Shown here: positions 50,008 through 60,054 of the stretch, in pieces
How the letters are laid out: each line of letters begins with the position of its first letter
Position numbering within the stretch: the first letter of the stretch is position 1
Assembly: GCA_032768795.1 (NCBI GenBank)
Contig: CP136495.1
Span: forward strand, 1,800,501 to 1,864,500
DNA from: Tremella fuciformis
Taxonomy: Eukaryota; Basidiomycota; Tremellomycetes; Tremellales; Tremellaceae
Length of the DNA: 64,000 bases
Direction of reading: 5' to 3'
Translations under genes and position numbers: made by a program
The notes under the pieces: model-generated
Told to the model about the DNA's origin: nothing
The model's database searches: none
Seen by the model: the letters and a program-made list of their open reading frames with translations, nothing else

Positions 50008-51082
50008 TCACACGGGTTTCAGCGTCCAAACTCCATCATGCGCACATCTGATATTCTCGACATCGCGCCTTCCGGTCTTATACGTCGCCCTACACCACCG
50101 TCCTGAGCGGCCCGCCTGGTCAGCTTGCTCTTCTGATTGGTACACCACGCTCAAGCATCGACGGCTATCTTGGAGTGGACCTGGCAGGTTGTCATGGGTG
50201 CGAGGAGGACTCTCCCCACTCCGCATGTCATTGCCACCAAGGGAACCACCAGCTCGAAGGAACGGTGGACTAGACGGCTCGTCCAGTACGACGTTGATCA
50301 CACTAGAGAGCCCAAGTAGAGCACGTGGGTCACATAGAGTACGTAGCACACATCCGCGACCATGTAGCAAGAGTGGCCTCTGCCACCTGATCGACGGCGC
50401 GTGGTTCAGGTTATGAAAGTCCGAGAGGTGCACAGTCTCAAGCCATGTTCAGACACGCCCTTCAGACGGGAGAACCGCATTGACATAAGCCTGTCGCTCG
50501 TCTTCATCTCTTACCCGTCAGTCTCAGCTGAAACGAGTCTCAAAGCAGTCCGAGTCAACGGATCGTTGTCAATGCCGCAGGGTCATGGCGAGAAGGTGTC
50601 GGTCCTATCAGGTGTTGGAAATGCCCTATGGACTATGCGGGCGTAGATAGCTACATCTCGACGACGAGAAAAGGGCGTAGGGGCAGCAACATGGAAGCCA
50701 ACGTCTGTGAATATATCAAGGATAGTGAATCACCGCACGCCCAAGCCTAAGGAGGTGTGGCTATGTGGTGGTGTGGTGGCCATACCTTGTACACGGACAC
50801 AGAGCAATTGCACCTCATTATGGGTCATCTCATGGCTGGTCAGAGCAACGGTAGTGGGCAGAGGATCGGTCCGTCGTTTGACCCGCGCCGTCGTTTCTGC
50901 AGTTGTCCTGGATCTGGTGAAGTATGGACACGATCGAGACTCTCTCTGCTCCGCATGTCAATGCTCTCAAAGGGGATGTTAGTCGAGAGATCAGGACGGT
51001 CACTCGGATCCGTATAGGCTCTACTTACCGGTAGAAGCGTGAGTCAAATGTTATGTACATGCCAAATCCGCAGAGTAAATGC
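50008..51082. other. Spacer with relics of duplicated family 2 flanks
   Basis: Contains two degenerate copies of a sequence also present near 53320-53355: C(T/C)CCGCATGTCAATG-C...AAGGGGAA. They are at about 50217-50243 and 50952-50980. A 141-codon minus-strand frame (50008-50433) overlaps one of them and has no family module. I treat it as incidental. Confidence 0.45.
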
Positions 51083-52328
51083 CTAAAGAGCTGATCCCTC
51101 ACGGAGCCAGTCCTCTAACTGATCCTCGGAAAGCTCTACGATTCGTCCCCGAACGGGTCCCGATGGTGAGGGCTCATCGTTTGGATCAATAGCTTCAGAT
51201 GAAATCGTTGGCCCGTGTGGTCTTTGGGATCGACCTGAGCCATATGTAGCGGGTTCCAAGGAGGCAACACCTGTGGCGGGTTGACTTCCATAGCCTCGTC
51301 CGAACGACCCCCCTGCACCAGTCCGTGCCGAGGCGAGCCCCTGTTCCCTTGCCCACTGCTGTGTGGTAAAGAGAGGCCTTAGATGCAACTGACCTGTGGG
51401 TAACGCCTTCCATGTGAGAAATGCCGCTTTCCTAGAAGCGGAACTCATGCGAATGGTCCGGAATCCCTCCCAATCAGGGCCGCCAACCTTCTGATAGTCG
51501 CGAGTGCCCAAACTATTCACCACTCTTGTCAGATTTTCTCGGTCGGGAAGTGTCCGGTCCCGAGATGCCATGGCCGATTGGGTCTGGCGGGCCGCGGTCC
51601 AGGACGCATCGGCAATTTGTTCAAATGGATCAAGATGGAATGCACGCAGGAAGAGCGGGACAGGGTTGAGTGCTCGAATGTGACTTGATGTTGAAGATTC
51701 ATTCTGAATACCTGCCGCAGGTTGCGACATCGATGCCTCTTGCAGTGAAGAATTGCGAGGAAACGAGGAACTTCCGCCTTGATCTGCCGACATGGCCAGC
51801 CGTTCCCGATCTCTCGAATCACTAAGAGTGGGGGCTGCCTCATCTCGCGAGCGACGCAGCTTAGATAACCTCTCGAACATCTGCCAGACTTGTCTCGATC
51901 AGCCAGATTGAATTCTCACTGGCGGATTTGACAGTCTTCCTCATCCACTCCCGGAGATTAGAGCGCCGGGCCTCGTTAGATATTGTCTTTGCCTGTCGCT
52001 CCAGATCTTCTGCATGCTCAGCGAAAAAGTCGGATAAGTTGGTTGCCAGGTGGCCCAGCCGCGTATCAGTTATATTAGTGCGGTTCGAAAAGCACTTGAA
52101 GCCCTGTGGGTACTTGGCTGTTTTGCCATTGATGAAAACGTATGCATGTAGGCCGGCTTCATCATTGTGGGGCAGCAGCTGATCCGCGACGCCTTCAACA
52201 CCGCTTGGCGCCTTCCAAAGCTGGCGCTTTGACTGATGCGGACCAGGTTCAGTTGGTTGTAGTTGTAATGTGAACGGAGCTTGTGCGGTATCTCCGGGCT
52301 CAGCCTTTACAGACACCTCGCTTGACAT
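51083..52328 (-). pseudogene. Family 2 copy 3, full architecture but frameshifted
   Basis: ATG 52328 (MSSEVSVKAEPG) begins a 145-codon frame with the N-terminal module: RQLWKAPSGVEGV, LLPHNDEAGLHAYVFING, LREWMRKTVKSASENSIWLIETSL. It stops at 51861. A second frame that overlaps it (from about 51880 down to 51083) carries MFERLSK, a Ser-rich linker, the C-terminal module LFLRAFHLDPFEQIADASWTAARQ, and the tail RIVELSEDQLEDWL. In paralogous copy 4 the two parts are continuous (IWLIEGSL ... ELFQQASK). I found no GT-AG intron that restores frame here, so a single frameshift with a small deletion is the best reading. A sequencing error is an alternative. VKAE near the N-terminus is a SUMO consensus. 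Confidence 0.65.
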
Positions 52329-52652
52329 TGCGGTATGGATGAAGGAATCAGGTATCAAGTCAAGCCTTTCCAGAAGCGGGTGGCAAACTATCTGCGTATA
52401 GAGAGACGCAAAAAGAAGTGAAACTGCTCTCGGCAGGAAGATGTGCTTTGCTCGTATTTGAAGCTAGCTACCTGGACTCGATTCGAAATCTCTGATGGAC
52501 AAGTGTAAGGTGGACGGCCTCCAGACTGGAAAGGAGGCTGATCATGGCGGATACTCCCCCACTATTTCACACAACATCCCCAACTGGTTGGCAAGTCGCC
52601 TCGATGGTAAGTGAAGAGTTCCCAAAGGATCGCTGAATCAGTAGTTTCAGCC

Positions 52653-53288
52653 TTAAGGCGGGAGTCCTCTTCGAGAACGTCTTACCTGCTTCCACAATTC
52701 CTGACGTCTAGCGAAAAATGCACCACTCCACCAAGTATAACTCGATTGGGCCGAAGTCCGGCCTGGTTCGTGCGCAACAGCCTCCGGTGTCGGATGCGGG
52801 TAATTCATGTGGAAGGGCTTCCGTCCCAGTCCCTCACTGATGCGGTGAAGCGCGCGAGCGAACGAAGGATTCGAGTTGTTCGAGGGTGAGACTTTGGACA
52901 TAGTTGAAGCGCTGGCCTCGGGGCCTGAGCTGCCCTGCATCTGGGGAGCACCCGTTGACGGTGGTTGTTAAAACTCTCTCGAAGGGCGACTAGAAGGTCC
53001 GGAGTTCTGTGTGTCTCTACGGGCATCTCTTCCTGGCCGACCGTTGGATATCCCGCGCTTCTTTTCGTATATCCATGGAGGAAACCGGGGATAAAGGTCC
53101 TTGTTCGCCGCGGTTTCAGAGCCGAGATGCCCCTCATTAGAAATTCTCAAGACGACACCTCGGGGCGCCAAAGCATTTGCCTGCTTCATTGAGCTGAGGG
53201 AATGTCCTAGACAGAAGACTGCGCCCTGCGTCGTCCACGCGCCTACCCCAGACCACCTCCCAGCGGCTATCCTAGAGTGCACCTGCAA
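52653..53288 (-). pseudogene. Broken frame in the duplicated family 2 flank
   Basis: Two minus-strand frames in the same register (52971-53288 and 52653-52967) are separated by a single TAA at 52968-52970. The second contains NYPHPTPEAVAHEPGRTS and SYTWWSGAF. A matching but shorter trace, NPTPNAAAHGTGGTS and NHTWRCDAF, is encoded at 55312-55409 in the second duplication unit. No recognisable domain. It is either a decayed gene carried by the segmental duplication or conserved non-coding DNA that happens to be open. Confidence 0.4.
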
Positions 53289-53539
53289 GCAGCGTATGAA
53301 GGGCGATTTCGACTCTACCTACGCCCCACGCCGCATGTCAATGGCGGCAAGGGGAACATCGGATCACAGTACCGGTAATCTCATCTTTCCGCGGTGTGCA
53401 ACCATGTTTGTTCATGAATGGCTGATAGAAGCAAGTAGCTCGTACACATAGGATAGGCCTGCACCCTCGAATCCTGTGTGGACTCTGCACTATGATGGAA
53501 ACGTGGCTCTGAAGCATGCCGAACCGGTAACCGAAAGTG

Positions 53540-54877
53540 CTATGAGGATGAAGGCGGACCCCCTTCAGCATCCTTATTGAGCTCATCGTCCCAAAGCTCC
53601 AAGATCTGTCCGACCTTGCCGGGTCACCAAGAGGTAGTGTCCCTATCTGAAAAGTCTGAGGAGCCATTATGAGACTCATCGGGTCCAGATGGATCGGTCC
53701 GGGAATGTGATCCCTGGAAGAGGCTTGGATCATACCGAGGGCGGAATCCGGTCGCATGACCAGTGGCGGACTGAGTCACCCAACCGTGACCTGGCGCGTC
53801 CCTCCCGAAAGGCTGCACGCTGCTGGACCCCAGTTCTCTTTGCCCCGAAGCGCTCCTCATTACTGAGCTCCCGTGCTCCTGTCCCCTTTGTCCCTGAGGG
53901 TCCGTGGTAGGCATAGTCTGCAGCTCACCATCGCTCCGCCGCCTGACCTTCAAGAAGGCTGCTTGGTGAGAGGGATTGGTCATCCCCAAAAACGTAAATT
54001 CTCCCTCGTTGAACGTCGGAAATTCCTGAAACTGGCCAGAACACAAACTTCTCAGGACTCTGCTGAGGGCTTCTATGTCGAGTTCCCTTCTCCGACTCGG
54101 AAGTTGCTTGACAGAGTCATGCGCCGTAGCCCACATACCACTGGGAATTTGTTCAAATGGATCAGCTCCGTATGTGCCCAGGAAGAGAGACGCAGACTTG
54201 TCTAGCATCGAAAATTGAGTTTGATGACCTGCCGCAGGTCTCGACGTTGACGGTCCTTGCGATGAAGGGTTGTTTGGCAACCAGTGACTTTTCCCGATAT
54301 TTGCCCATCCGGCGGGGCCTTCGTGACCTCTTGAGTCTCCAAGAATAGGGCGAGGCTCATCTTTCAGGCTAGAGGGTTTGGAAGCTTGCTGGAAAAGCTC
54401 CCGAGGATCACCTTTGAACCCGACGATGTGTCTCAAACTCCCCTCAATGAGCCAAATTGACTGTTCACTTGCGGATTTGACATTTTCCCTCATCCATTCC
54501 TGGAGCTTGTGGCGACGACTGTTTTTATAGCGGAGCCTTGGAATTTCCTCTAGGAATTCGTGGTGCGCAGCAACAAATCCGGATAGTTTCGTTGCCAAGC
54601 TGCCCAGCCCTGGAGTTTCGTCCGGGCAGTTGGACATGTATCTGAAGCCTTTCGGGTAAGTGGGCTCGTATTGAGAATTTACAAAGATATATGCGTGTAA
54701 GCCATCCTCATCGCCGTGAGGCATCAATTCATCCTTCAAGCCTTTGATACCACTTGGGGCCTTCCAAAGGTAGCGCTTTGGCCGGCAAGAACGGGGTTCA
54801 GCGGGTTGCAGCTGTAGTGTGAATGGAGCTTGTGCGAATGGTCCGGGTTCGGCCTGTGTAGACCCCTCGCTTGACAT
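53540..54877 (-). CDS. Family 2 copy 4, stop just before the conserved tail
   Basis: ATG 54877 (MSSEGSTQAEPG) by alignment with copy 3. N-terminal module: RYLWKAPSGIKGLKDELMPHGDEDGLHAYIFVNSQ, LQEWMRENVKSASEQSIWLIEGSL. Then a Ser/Pro linker and the C-terminal module SLFLGTYGADPFEQIPSGMWATAHD. The frame meets TGA at 53624-53626 after DRDTTSW (417 residues). In the same frame beyond that stop comes GQILELWDDELNKDAEGG, ending at TAG 53540, which matches copy 3's RIVELSEDQLEDWLREG. So the tail has been cut off by one nonsense codon, or is reached by readthrough. Copy 4 lacks the VKAE SUMO site of copy 3. Confidence 0.7.
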
Positions 54878-55685
54878 TGCGGCGTGAGTGAGGGAAAGAA
54901 TGACTAAGTCAGGCTGTCGAAACGCACGGTGGCGAATGGTCGGGAAGAAAGACGCAAGAAGGGTTTGAACTGGTCTGGGCAAGAGATGGGGCGCTGTCCG
55001 TCAGGACGCCAGCTACTTTCACTCGATTCGAAATGGATAACGGAAAGGGCTAAGGAGGTCAGCTTCGAGACTGACAGGAGATCGACTAGAGAGGATACCG
55101 TTTCGTGGCTATTTCATATTACACTCTTCAACTGATTGGTAACCAGCCTCGAAGGTGGGGTGGGGGACCTCAAAGGATCGCTGAATCACAACCTGAGCCG
55201 CAAGACGGGTGTCTCACCGCTATAGCAGTCCGCGTGCGCAAGAGGGAGGAGCGCAAAAACCATTAGCAGAATTGAGAGCATGACCTACGCGTTTCCTACC
55301 TTCCTTCAAGTCTAGCGAGGAAATGCGTCACACCGCCAAGTATGATTCGCTGAGTTCGAAGTCCCGCCTGTTCCGTGCGCAGCAGCATTCGGTGTCGGAT
55401 TCGTGTAACCAGAGTGAAAAGCGCGTTGATTCTAGATTCGATACACACCTTCATAGAGACTGGCTGGTAGTAGACAGATCTGGGGATAAAATACCTCTTG
55501 TAAGTCGGAAAATGAGGACCAGGGCTCAGTAATGAGCAGGCCTGACATGGTCGCTCTCCGCTTATCGCGCATGGGCCCGCGAAGTAAGCCGAGGGAGGCA
55601 GGAGCATAGGAGGAGATACGGTGTCATCGCATTACATGTACAGATGTGCCGCAGACTGGAAAGAAGACTCAATACTGCGAAAAGA
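54878..55685. other. Upstream flank of family 2 copy 4, duplicated
   Basis: Aligns in order with the flank of copy 3: 'CTCGATTCGAAAT' (55020-55032 versus 52477-52489), 'CAAAGGATCGCTGAATCA' (55171-55188 versus 52615-52632) and 'TCTAGCGA.GAAATGC' (55311-55326 versus 52709-52724). No supported gene. It contains the NPTPNAAAHG trace described with the broken frame at 52653-53288. Confidence 0.55.
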
Positions 55686-57452
55686 TCAAGTAGCTGAATC
55701 GGTCTGAGTGGCCTGCCGATCCGACGGAACACTCTGTTGGCTTGCGGCGATAGGCAATGGATGGGTCGAGGAGCCGCCTGGGCTAGTTGGAGGAGCTTGC
55801 CTATTTGGGTGCATGCGAGAGTGCGTCAGATGGTAGTATGCCCGGATATGGGGAGCAGGAAGCGGAAGGCTATAAGGCCGGGTCGTACCCGTTCCGATGG
55901 TTGTGATGCTGGCGGTTTCCGGGTCATATATGAACGAGGAGAACGGCGGCCCCACTGCAACCCTCGGTAAGGACTTTAAATCGGTAGCGATCTTGGATAT
56001 CACGCTTTTTAATACCCCACGTTCCGCAAAACGGATAGGCCTGTTGCCTTGGGTCGCCGCCGTTGAGCTGTGCTCATCTGGATCCCTAAGAATTACAGAC
56101 TGTGCAAAAGCTGCCGCAGCTTCAGTGACTTGTCTCTGGAGCTCCTTTCGGGCCACTTCCCACTCGTTGTCATGCAATGGAGCGCGTGTGTCCGGATCCT
56201 TCTTGTTTTGCCACAGGCGCTGCAGAGCCCTCTGTCCATCCCATATATGCACCGCATCGATGAACGTTGTGGAAGCGTTCTGTCCGGTCTGACCGACGCT
56301 GACGCCCGATGTCGCGATGACATCTGTACGGGAAGGGGTAGGACCCAAGACCGTGTGCTGTTGGTTGTTAGTTGAAGTCCCGCCTGCTGCCAGCAAGCCC
56401 CGTTGTCCCCCTTGAGCTGACGCTGTGGTGACATTTGGTAGGGTCCGCCTCTGGCGGCCCTTGCGGCTGTCGCGGGGGGACTCAGTAAGGTGAAAAGAGT
56501 TCGATGGCGCAGCCTGGTCTATCAGTATGACATTCTCTGCGAAGGCCTCTTTGGTGTTCTTGATCAACCATTTCGATAGTCTATCTTTCCACTTCTGCGA
56601 GTCTCCCTGTCACAACCAAAGTAACGGGTCTTTGGTAACAACTGACCAAAAGGTACAATACTCGCAGATCGACTGGCTGATCTCGAGTCCCGTTATAACC
56701 TAGTCGGTTCTGACAGTCGCCCCGTCCCACAAGGCTGACGTCCCGACAGCCACTAGGCTTGCACCTGAAACTCCCTCCGACCCTAGTCGGCGAATTTCCA
56801 AGTCTGGCGTTGCTCCTGCCTCGAAGCTGAACTTTAAAGCGCCCGCATACCCAATGCGGCGCCTCGGGAACCGACCACAAGATCCCGGACTAGAGAGTGC
56901 TCTGAGAAGCACAGAGGCAGCGAGTCGAACGGTTGACCCGTGATCTGCGAGTATTCTGTCACAACCAAAGTAACGGGTCTTTGGTAACAACTGACCAAAA
57001 GGTACAATACTCGCAGATCGACTGGCTGATCTCGAGTCCCGTTATAACCTAGTCGGTTCTGACACTCCCGGCTGGGGACGGCCAGGGAGAAATGTGCGCA
57101 TGAAGTCTTTGGCGCGTTGATGCCAAGCTAGAAGCCGCGAACTGATCTCGGTCTGCTTCTCCATGTCCGTGCCCAGGGCGTAGTTGAGACGACAAGAGAA
57201 TTCCCACCCAACGGATTTCGATTGAGAGAACAGATATCCCCATGATGTTTGGGCCTCATCGCTATGGGGAATGACCTGATGTGGGGGGGCACCCTCGCCT
57301 CCAGGAGAGTACCACATCCACACGGTATGTCCATTTGAGGGCTGTTCAAGCTCGACTAGGGTGCAAGGTGCAGGTTGATTGGTCGGTAAGGATGTGCGTG
57401 CTTGGCTGCTTTGCATGCTGTCGGGTGATTGGGTTTCGTTGGCACTGCTCAT
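55686..57452 (-). pseudogene. Family 2 copy 5, interrupted by a terminal-repeat element
   Basis: ATG 57452 (MSSANETQSPDS). The first part has the N-terminal module HTVWMWYSPGG, HQVIPHSDEAQTSWGYLFSQSKS. It is cut at 57065 by a 457-bp insertion. The second part (56602-55686) continues with LIKNTKEAFAENVILIDQ, a Ser/Thr linker, the C-terminal module KDPDTRAPLHDNEWEVARKEL and a tail. Deleting the element plus one copy of its 5-bp target duplication leaves 1,305 nt, exactly 435 codons with no internal stop, so the host frame is otherwise intact and the hit is recent. The gene may still work if the element is spliced out (see the findings). No known function. Confidence 0.8.
56608..57064. mobile_element. 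457-bp TRIM-like element with 108-bp terminal direct repeats
   Basis: Two identical 108-bp direct repeats, 56608-56715 and 56957-57064, each starting TGTCA and ending TGACA (LTR-like TG...CA ends). They flank a 241-bp interior with no coding capacity. The element is bordered by a perfect 5-bp duplication CTCCC (56603-56607 and 57065-57069). Size and structure fit a terminal-repeat retrotransposon in miniature, moved in trans. No clear tRNA primer-binding site was seen after either repeat. A 14-bp stretch of the repeat (56657-56670) recurs inverted just before the second repeat (56942-56955). Identity of the repeats implies a very recent insertion. Confidence 0.88.
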
Positions 57453-58167
57453 GGCGGGCGAAGATGTATAAGTTAGGAATGCAAAAAGACTTAAGAGTTA
57501 GACAGCTGGGGGAGAAGGGGGCTGCGCGCGCGTCTGTGCTTTTGTGGGCGTGTGGTCAGAAGGCTGGCGTGGAGCTGCAATGGCGAGCCTGAAGGGAAGT
57601 CACAAGCGTTGCAAATAGACAAATCGAATTGGACTTAGTATAGGAGGTGACACAGAAAGGATCGCAAGCTCTGCAGCAACACAGCGCTCCACCTCTGAAA
57701 GTCCTGGTGGCTACTTAGAATCAGGGGCTCGTGGATGTACTATAAATACTCGTACCGACCATGGAGGGCAAGCCTGTAGGTGCGGAAATACGCTTCTACT
57801 CCGCAGAATGAGTACGGCTGTTCGATACTGTAATGCCGGCTTTTTCTGGGAGGCGCTGATTGTTGTGACCTAGTTCAGCGCTCGCTTCGAACGGACGAAG
57901 TGCATCATCGATAGAGGTTGTATTGTATCCATTCGAGAATGCTTTTGTAGCAAGATTGGGCTCAGTACAGTACATATGTAAAGGCGCTGTGACTGGGACA
58001 TCCTGCTCTGTGCGACGATAGGCCTCGAGCATGCCACAGCACTGCTAAAAAACTTCTGGGCAGGGTGCGGTGGAGAAGAATCGGACCAAGTGCGAACAGT
58101 CATACCCAGACCGCCAGAAAGACGATACATATATACAGAGCTGCATAGAGAGACGAAGGTATCGCTA
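57453..58167. other. Spacer between family 2 copies 5 and 6
   Basis: 715 bp with no supported gene. Small minus-strand frames near 57796-58184 lack family motifs. A TATAAATA sequence occurs at 57739-57746 but has no gene at a suitable distance. Confidence 0.4.
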
Positions 58168-58668
58168 TCATCGTTCTGTGACATCCTCGAGCTTCATAGG
58201 CTGAATGTCCTCGGGGAGCTCGACGATCCGTGCTGACGAAACTGCGCTGGTTTCGGACTGGATTGACTGGTACTGAGCCGTGAGTCCCTTTTGCACGCAT
58301 TCGATAGACAAAGCGAAAGCACCTTTGGAGTCAAGAAGATGCTCGTAGCGGCGAGGAGGGTCAGTGTTCCTCCATGGCTCTCGATATACTACCATCTCGC
58401 TCAGACTGCTCAGAACTTGATGCGCCGCTTCGAATGTTCCTCCCCCGGATGTGTTGACAAAGTATTCGCGAGCAGCCGTCCACTGGTCGTGAGGAATGCC
58501 CTGCAATTTTGGGCACGCGCGCTCAGCTGTATAATTGAGTAGCATGATCACGGGAAGTGCTCCGTATTTCTTCGTCCACTGCACCCTGGAAGATTGTCCA
58601 TCCACAGCTCCAGGCAGAGTATAGTCAGTTCGGCTCAGCGTTCCTGTCGAGGTGCTTCGCTTCTGCAT
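58168..58668 (-). CDS. Family 2 copy 6, single W..AR module
   Basis: 166-aa single exon, ATG 58668 (MQKRSTSTGTLS). It aligns with the first half of copy 7: TDYTLPGAVDGQSS versus NDYSLPPTVDGQSS; WTKKYGALPVIMLLNYTAERACPKLQGIPHDQWTAAREYF versus WTQKYGVIPVAMLRMYPAKRACSHLLEITQDKWAAARDYF; and AAHQVLSSLSEM versus AAHQVLSVLQEM. It ends with the family tail ARIVELPEDIQPMKLEDVTER, where MKLE is a SUMO consensus. A naturally short member, or copy 7's ancestor before it gained a second module. Confidence 0.72.
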   Translation of the reverse strand: MQKRSTSTGTLSRTDYTLPGAVDGQSSRVQWTKKYGALPVIMLLNYTAERACPKLQGIPHDQWTAAREYFVNTSGGGTFEAAHQVLSSLSEMVVYREPWRNTDPPRRYEHLLDSKGAFALSIECVQKGLTAQYQSIQSETSAVSSARIVELPEDIQPMKLEDVTER

Positions 58669-60054
58669 ATTGGGCGATGACGGGAGTTTAGTAGACTTGA
58701 GCTAAGCTGCAATGGTGTTGGGTGGCAAATGAAGGGCACGTAGACCCCTCATGGCCTAAAGACTGCTGCTCACGACTGATGAAAGGAAGGCATTTAAATT
58801 TATCGTCTGAAGCCCCTGCTGGTCCCGAAACGTGTGGCATCTCTGAGTATAGTGGAAGAGCGAAGAGAACGTCTGTTGGCCTGATGGTTCGCCTGGCAAG
58901 CAGCCTCACAGGCGATACACCTCCTCTGTGCTGTGATACCCATGATGTTACGTGGGTCTGCACGCCGGATTTCTTGAGAAACTGAGGGTAGTCGTAAAGG
59001 CAGCTGCTCAGCCTCAACTGGGATCGATTCTGCCCGTCGCGTCTCTGCTTGGGCTGCCGGTGGGGTGTCAAGATATACTGTGAAAGATGAGACGCCTGAT
59101 GAACGGTGTTGGGTGTAGCGTCACGGGGGCCAGAGTGAGATAAGCATGGGACTTAAGTGGAAGAAGGACATGGGCGATATATGCAGGACGCCAGGTCGTC
59201 ATGGTCCTGCACGGACGAGCAATCGATAATGTTCAACATGCACTTGCACTCATCTCACCTAGATGTTCACCGGATACTTCGCCGAACGAGCATGATATCA
59301 AGCTGTGAAAAAGTCCTATCATCCGTACTGACCCCCTTGAGTAATCTGTGGTCATCACCTTGTGCGTAGGTGTCGCGCCGTCAGGGGCGGGAAACAGAGA
59401 CGTGTGATTTGGAGTTCGCCGCTGAGCCGCAATGAGAGGCTGAAATCCGCTATGGAGACTAGATCACTGGGCCTTCGCGGGCTCTGAGGGAATCAGATAC
59501 ACGCTGCACGCCTTGTCCTCGGCTTGGGGCCAAGGAGCCTCCCCATCTCCAGTCCATGCGCCGAATGAGACTTTTTGCTCGAGGTCCAGCCATGACGGCA
59601 CTTGCGCTGTTCCGCGAGTCACAGGGCGAAAGGAAGGGATTTTGTAGCGTTTGGACACCAAGGGGGAGGTGCATCGCGGGAACTTAGTATTACAGCCTGG
59701 TCGCAACACATCGCATCCTAGAGTGCTTGCCCTGGCGACACATTCGAGTGCCACGATGATGTTAATTTATAAGATGAGCGTGGGATGTACTCGCCCTCCT
59801 GGGATCTGGTCTACATATATATAACACAGTGCTCCGCATTCAACTCAAGCGCATGAATTTCCAGTGAATGATGAGTCATGCCAGACCTCACAGCAAACGA
59901 GAAGTGTCGCAGTCGGGCGTCTTGACGTGTACAATAGAAATGAGAATGCATTGAATGGTCAAACAGTCGATAAGCATGAGAGAGGCGATCAGTCTGTGCC
60001 TGTGTGCGTCCAGAACATCGCATGCAGTATGCTGGCGTTGATCATTGGGTGCCA
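58669..60054. other. Spacer with traces of family 2 sequence
   Basis: Contains two minus-strand frames without proven function. 58688-59071 includes RRTIRPTDVLFALPLYSEMPHVSG, which matches a frame upstream of copy 7 (RRGIRPTGPLRVLPLFSETPDVSG at about 61405-61480). 59464-59754 reads SWLDLEQKVSFGAWTGDGE, PWPQAEDKACSVYLIPSEP but has no ATG. The first may be an upstream exon of copy 6; the second looks like a relic. Confidence 0.45.
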
